Assembly: GCA_020355945.1 (NCBI GenBank)
Contig: CP070627.1
Location: forward strand, 5,243,502 to 5,252,046
Origin: Candidatus Aminicenantota bacterium
Lineage (GTDB): Bacteria > Acidobacteriota > Aminicenantia > UBA2199
DNA: 8,545 bases
Direction of reading: 5' to 3'
Shown here: one piece after another, positions 5,951 to 8,545 of the stretch
Layout of the letters: each line of letters starts with the position of its first letter
How positions within the stretch are numbered: position 1 is the stretch's first letter
Made by a program: the position numbers and the translations under genes
The notes under the pieces: model-generated
Database searches by the model: none
What the model saw: only the letters and a program-made list of their open reading frames with translations
Told to the model about the DNA's origin: nothing

Positions 5951-6814
5951 ATGAAAAAGATAGCATTTTTTGGAACCGGGTTGTTGGGGACACCGATGGT
6001 TCTCCGGTTGTTGGAAGCAGGACACCAGGTGGTGGTTTATAACCGGACCGCGGCCAGGGCCGAACCCCTCGGTAAAAAAGGGGCTGAAATCGCTGTAAAA
6101 CCAGCGGAAGCCGTGGAAAAAGCCCAGGTTCTTATTACCATGTTAACGGATTATTCCGCCGTAGACGAGGTTCTTTTTTCCAGGGCGGCGCAAAAATTCC
6201 ACGGTAAAACATTAATCCAGATGGGCACCATATCACCGATGGAAAGCCTGATGTTGAAGCATCATTTTGAAGAGGCAGGCGGGGAATACATCGAAGCACC
6301 CGTACTGGGAAGCATCCCCCAGGCCAAAGCCAGGACCCTTATCGTTCTTTTCGGGGGGATACTGGACCAATTTAAACAGTGGCAAAGCTTCCTGAAAGTT
6401 TTTGGCGATAGAGTGATCAGGATGGGTAATGTAGGGAAGGCATCAGCAGCCAAATTGGCCCTCAATCAATTGATTGCCTCACTTACCGCTGCGTTTTCCA
6501 TGAGCCTGGGCTATTGCCGGGAAAGTGGGGTGAATATTAAAAGATTTATGGAAATATTAAGAGGAAGCGCCTTATATGCAACCACTTTTGATAAAAAATT
6601 GAATCGAATGCTGACCCGGAATTTCAAAAATCCCAATTTCCCGGTCAAACATCTGCTCAAAGATGTGGATTTAATGCTGGCTGAATTTGGCAAAAAGGGT
6701 ATAAATATCGAACCCCTGGAAGGAGTAAAGAAGATTCTTTTAAAGAATATGGCCGAAGGAAATGCAGATATGGATTACTCGGTATTATACAATGCCGTGC
6801 ATCCCATAAGCTGA
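5951..6814 (+). CDS. NAD(P)-dependent beta-hydroxyacid dehydrogenase (3-hydroxyisobutyrate dehydrogenase / glyoxylate reductase family)
   Basis: A 287-residue cytosolic oxidoreductase, the usual family length (about 285-300). The N-terminal Rossmann fold has the dinucleotide motif GTGLLGTP (8-15), and NRT (31-33) after the second strand instead of an acidic residue, which points to NADP(H). The substrate-binding signature lies at 116-130 (APVLGS, QAKARTL); family members more often read APVSGS or APVSGG. Catalytic lysine K168 and N172 lie in KASAAKLALN (163-172). The C-terminal helical domain ends with KHLLKDVDL (233-241), whose K-D pair is typical. The GS-x-x-x-A form of the substrate motif is closer to glyoxylate or succinic-semialdehyde reductases than to true 3-hydroxyisobutyrate dehydrogenase, but the substrate is not determinable. 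It appears to be a single-gene unit between the restriction operon and dnaJ, with no functional link seen to either. Confidence 0.88.
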   Translation: MKKIAFFGTGLLGTPMVLRLLEAGHQVVVYNRTAARAEPLGKKGAEIAVKPAEAVEKAQVLITMLTDYSAVDEVLFSRAAQKFHGKTLIQMGTISPMESLMLKHHFEEAGGEYIEAPVLGSIPQAKARTLIVLFGGILDQFKQWQSFLKVFGDRVIRMGNVGKASAAKLALNQLIASLTAAFSMSLGYCRESGVNIKRFMEILRGSALYATTFDKKLNRMLTRNFKNPNFPVKHLLKDVDLMLAEFGKKGINIEPLEGVKKILLKNMAEGNADMDYSVLYNAVHPIS

Positions 6815-6833
6815 TGGTTAACATTATATGACT

Positions 6834-6867
6834 TAAAGTACTTGATTTTTTGAGTATTCTAAAGTAC
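6834..6867. repeat. direct repeat TAAAGTAC at the dnaJ promoter, candidate operator
   Basis: TAAAGTAC occurs at 6834-6841 and 6860-6867, 26 bp apart. The first abuts the -35 box and overlaps the palindrome AAGTACTT (6836-6843); the second overlaps the -10 box. TTGAGT (6850-6855) in the spacer matches one half of the HspR operator known from actinobacteria (CTTGAGT-N7-ACTCAAG), but no matching second arm is present. The sites are placed as repressor-binding sites would be; the link to HspR is inference. Confidence 0.45.
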
Positions 6868-6870
6868 AAT
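6842..6870 (+). promoter_or_regulatory. promoter of the dnaJ-hspR-sigma operon, predicted leaderless
   Basis: TTGATT (6842-6847), 17-bp spacer, TACAAT (6865-6870), 6 bp to ATG at 6877. The predicted transcription start coincides with the ATG and there is no Shine-Dalgarno. This makes a TTG start at 6850, inside the promoter spacer, very unlikely. Confidence 0.65.
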
Positions 6871-6876
6871 TCTTTT

Positions 6877-7980
6877 ATGGCTGACTATTATAATGTATTG
6901 GGTGTAAGCAAAAAAGCGTCTTTGTCCGACATAAAAAAAGCATACCGAAAATTGGCCCGTAAATATCACCCGGATTTGAACCCTAATGATAAAGAAGCTG
7001 AGAGGAAATTTAAAGAAATAACCGAGGCCTATGAGGTATTGAAAGACCCGGAGAAACGCAAACAATTTGATATGTTTGGAGCCGTGGGAGCAAATTTTCG
7101 TACCGGCAGACGGCCCTCCGGGTTTAATGGCTTTGATTTTACCACCACAGGTTCCAGTAGCTTTGGTGATATTTTTGAGACGATATTTGGTGGCGGCGGC
7201 CCGTTTTCTCAGACGCAAAGGCAGCAGCGGAGGCCAGAACCAGGTGAAGATTTACGATATTCCATGAACCTTAGTTTTATGGACGCCGCCCATGGAATTG
7301 AGACGCCGATTCAATTGGTGCGCAAAGAAAACTGCCCCAACTGCGGCGGCAAAGGTATCGATCGCACCTCTGCCAAAGTATCCTGCTCCAGGTGCAAAGG
7401 AAGCGGTCGGATTCAGAAACAGACAGGGTTTATGAAATTTTCGTCTGTTTGTCCTGTGTGCGGAGGCAGTGGAAATATGCCGGGTGAAAATTGCCGCACC
7501 TGCGGTGGACAAGGGCGGCTCGATAAAGTTACCAAAATGCGCGTCCGCATACCTCCAGGCGTAGATAATGACTCCAAAGTCCGAATCGCGGGAAAAGGAA
7601 ATGTCGGCAAATTCGGCGGACCAGCCGGGGACCTCATCATCAGTATTAAAGTAACCGATCATAAATTCTTTAAACGAATGGGAGCAAACCTGGAAATCCT
7701 TCTCCCGGTTACTTATATGGAAGCAGCCCTGGGAGCAAAAGTGGAAGTGCCTACCCTGGACGGGTCCACCTTATTGAAAATCCCCCCGGGTACATCATCA
7801 GCACAGAAATTACGGTTAAGGGGTAAGGGACTCATGAACCCCAAAACCAAAACCAAAGGAGACATGATTATTGAAATTAAAATCGTGCCCCCTCCCACAA
7901 AAGATATTGAAGTGAGACGCTTACTGAAAAAAATCGAAAAAAAAGCCCCTTATAACCCGAGAAAAATCCTGGAACTATGA
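6877..7980 (+). CDS. dnaJ: class A chaperone DnaJ (Hsp40)
   Basis: A 367-residue cytosolic co-chaperone that delivers unfolded proteins to DnaK and stimulates its ATPase. From ATG 6877: J domain about 1-68 with HPD at 31-33; glycine/phenylalanine-rich linker about 69-120; zinc domain with all four repeats, CPNCGGKG (153-160), CSRCKGSG (170-177), CPVCGGSG (192-199) and CRTCGGQG (206-213), two zinc sites intact; then the substrate-binding C-terminal domains with [18 protein letters not shown] (236-253) and GDMIIEI near 328-334. Length is normal. The start MADYYNVLG is the standard DnaJ start. It overlaps hspR by 4 bp (ATGA), so it is co-transcribed with its likely repressor. No dnaK or grpE lies within the window, so this may be a second, DnaJ/CbpA-like copy, or the chaperone genes may be scattered. 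Confidence 0.95.
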   Translation: MADYYNVLGVSKKASLSDIKKAYRKLARKYHPDLNPNDKEAERKFKEITEAYEVLKDPEKRKQFDMFGAVGANFRTGRRPSGFNGFDFTTTGSSSFGDIFETIFGGGGPFSQTQRQQRRPEPGEDLRYSMNLSFMDAAHGIETPIQLVRKENCPNCGGKGIDRTSAKVSCSRCKGSGRIQKQTGFMKFSSVCPVCGGSGNMPGENCRTCGGQGRLDKVTKMRVRIPPGVDNDSKVRIAGKGNVGKFGGPAGDLIISIKVTDHKFFKRMGANLEILLPVTYMEAALGAKVEVPTLDGSTLLKIPPGTSSAQKLRLRGKGLMNPKTKTKGDMIIEIKIVPPPTKDIEVRRLLKKIEKKAPYNPRKILEL

Positions 7981-8369
7981 AAGAAAAAGAACGAACATAC
8001 TTAATATCAGCAGTGGCTTCAAAGTACAACATCCATCCCCAAACCCTGCGACTGTATGAACGGGAAGGGCTGCTGGTACCGTCAAGAAGCAAAGGCGGCA
8101 CCCGGTATTATACCGAAGAAGACCTGAAAAAATTGGAATTTATACTCAACCTTTCCCGGGAAATGGGGGTCAATCTTGCCGGTATCGAGATCATTTATAA
8201 CATGAAATTAAAGATGGAAAAAATGCAAGAGGAATTCGCCAAATTCCTGGAAGAATTAAAAAAAGAATTCTTCACAGGAAAAGAAAGTCTCTTCGAACAA
8301 AAAAAGAATACCGCTCTTGTCAAGTTTGCTCCATCAACAGTGGCATTATTTAAAAATGAAAAAAAGTAA
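7977..8369 (+). CDS. hspR: MerR-family heat-shock repressor HspR
   Basis: A 130-residue DNA-binding protein. The winged helix-turn-helix (about 7-55) contains [18 protein letters not shown] (20-37) and [11 protein letters not shown] (40-50), the HspR form of the MerR signature. VNLAGIEII (65-73) is also characteristic, followed by a dimerising coiled coil to about residue 98. The short tail [10 protein letters not shown] (111-120) resembles the conserved end of HspR proteins. No metal-binding cysteines are present, unlike metal-sensing MerR members. In Streptomyces and Helicobacter, HspR is encoded beside DnaJ or CbpA and represses its own operon, with DnaK or CbpA as co-repressor; the same feedback is inferred here. 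The ATG overlaps the dnaJ stop, and its end overlaps the next gene by 14 bp. A weak CTGGA before the ATG may assist initiation. Confidence 0.88.
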   Translation: MKEKERTYLISAVASKYNIHPQTLRLYEREGLLVPSRSKGGTRYYTEEDLKKLEFILNLSREMGVNLAGIEIIYNMKLKMEKMQEEFAKFLEELKKEFFTGKESLFEQKKNTALVKFAPSTVALFKNEKK

Positions 8370-8545
8370 AGAATCCCTTAATTCACTGAACCTGTATTTT
8401 CAACAGGTTAAAAAGATTGCCATATTAACTCCCGAAGAAGAAAAAGAATTGATTATTAAAGCCAAGGAAGGGGATGAAGAGGCATTCAAAAAAATCATTA
8501 TTGCCAATCAAAAACTGGTGGTCAAAGAGGCCTTAAAATATTATT
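8356..8545 (+). CDS. sigma-70 family RNA polymerase sigma factor, N-terminal part (cut by window end)
   Basis: An open frame of 63 codons runs off the right edge; it starts at the ATG inside the end of hspR. The translation follows region 1.2 to 2.1 of group 1-3 sigma factors: LNLYFQQVKKIAILTPEEE (11-29), then an acidic KEGDEEAF (37-44) and ANQKLVVKEALKYY (50-63), matching the usual LYLxEI...LLTxEEExEL...GDxEA...ANLRLVV pattern. No region 1.1 precedes it, so it may be an alternative or short RpoD-like factor. The 14-bp overlap with hspR places it in the dnaJ-hspR operon, suggesting heat-responsive production. Whether it is the main sigma factor or a heat-shock sigma cannot be decided without regions 2.4 and 4.2. 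Confidence 0.82.
   Translation, partial: MKKSKESLNSLNLYFQQVKKIAILTPEEEKELIIKAKEGDEEAFKKIIIANQKLVVKEALKYY

Noticed and set aside
6850..6876. TTG at 6850 as start of DnaJ
   Set aside because: It falls within the promoter spacer; DnaJ proteins start at the MADYYNVLG position, and no ribosome site precedes the TTG.

Overview
The window reads as chromosomal DNA of a bacterium of moderate to low GC content, with AT-rich spacers and compact operons. I cannot name the phylum. A class A DnaJ directly followed by an HspR-type MerR repressor and a sigma-70 factor rules out the common dnaK-dnaJ layouts of Gammaproteobacteria and Firmicutes. It would fit an uncultured lineage such as Aminicenantes/Acidobacteriota relatives, but that is only a weak guess. 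There are eight complete protein genes, one gene cut by the right edge, and one gene (vapC) that has lost its middle.

Layout. 1-212: gene-free leader with two small inverted repeats, then two tandem 32-bp palindromic units at the promoter of the first gene. 240-1460 (+): DUF4143-type AAA ATPase. 1547-2012 (-): vapBC-like toxin-antitoxin pair with an intact antitoxin and an internally deleted PIN toxin. 2013-2438: 426-bp divergent spacer with the vapB promoter, two GC-rich mini-hairpins and the promoter of the next gene. 2439-5872 (+): two-gene restriction-modification operon, a 1020-residue fused nuclease/N6-adenine methylase/specificity protein and a 124-residue partner of unknown function overlapping it by 4 bp. 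5951-6814 (+): NADP-type beta-hydroxyacid dehydrogenase. 6877-8545 (+): heat-shock operon dnaJ, hspR and the start of a sigma-70 factor, each overlapping the next by a few bases.

The main observation is promoter geometry. All four plus-strand genes that begin a transcription unit (240, 2439, 5951, 6877) have a sigma-70-like -35 box, a 17-bp spacer, a TANNNT -10 box and then exactly 6 bp before ATG, with no Shine-Dalgarno sequence. Transcription should begin at or next to the A of ATG, so these mRNAs are predicted to be leaderless. The minus-strand vapB instead has a leader of about 20 nt with an AGGAG ribosome site, and the partner gene inside the restriction operon has a purine-rich ribosome site. 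Two translation-start modes therefore seem to coexist. This also corrects two starts: the ATPase should begin at 240 rather than 213, and DnaJ at 6877 rather than a TTG at 6850.

Functionally, the left two thirds is accessory or defence-type content (ATPase, toxin-antitoxin remnant, type IIG restriction system), while the right third is housekeeping or stress-response content. No single undescribed multi-gene system can be proven from sequence alone. The best candidates for follow-up are the leaderless promoter architecture, the tandem palindromes over the ATPase promoter, and the dnaJ-hspR-sigma operon.
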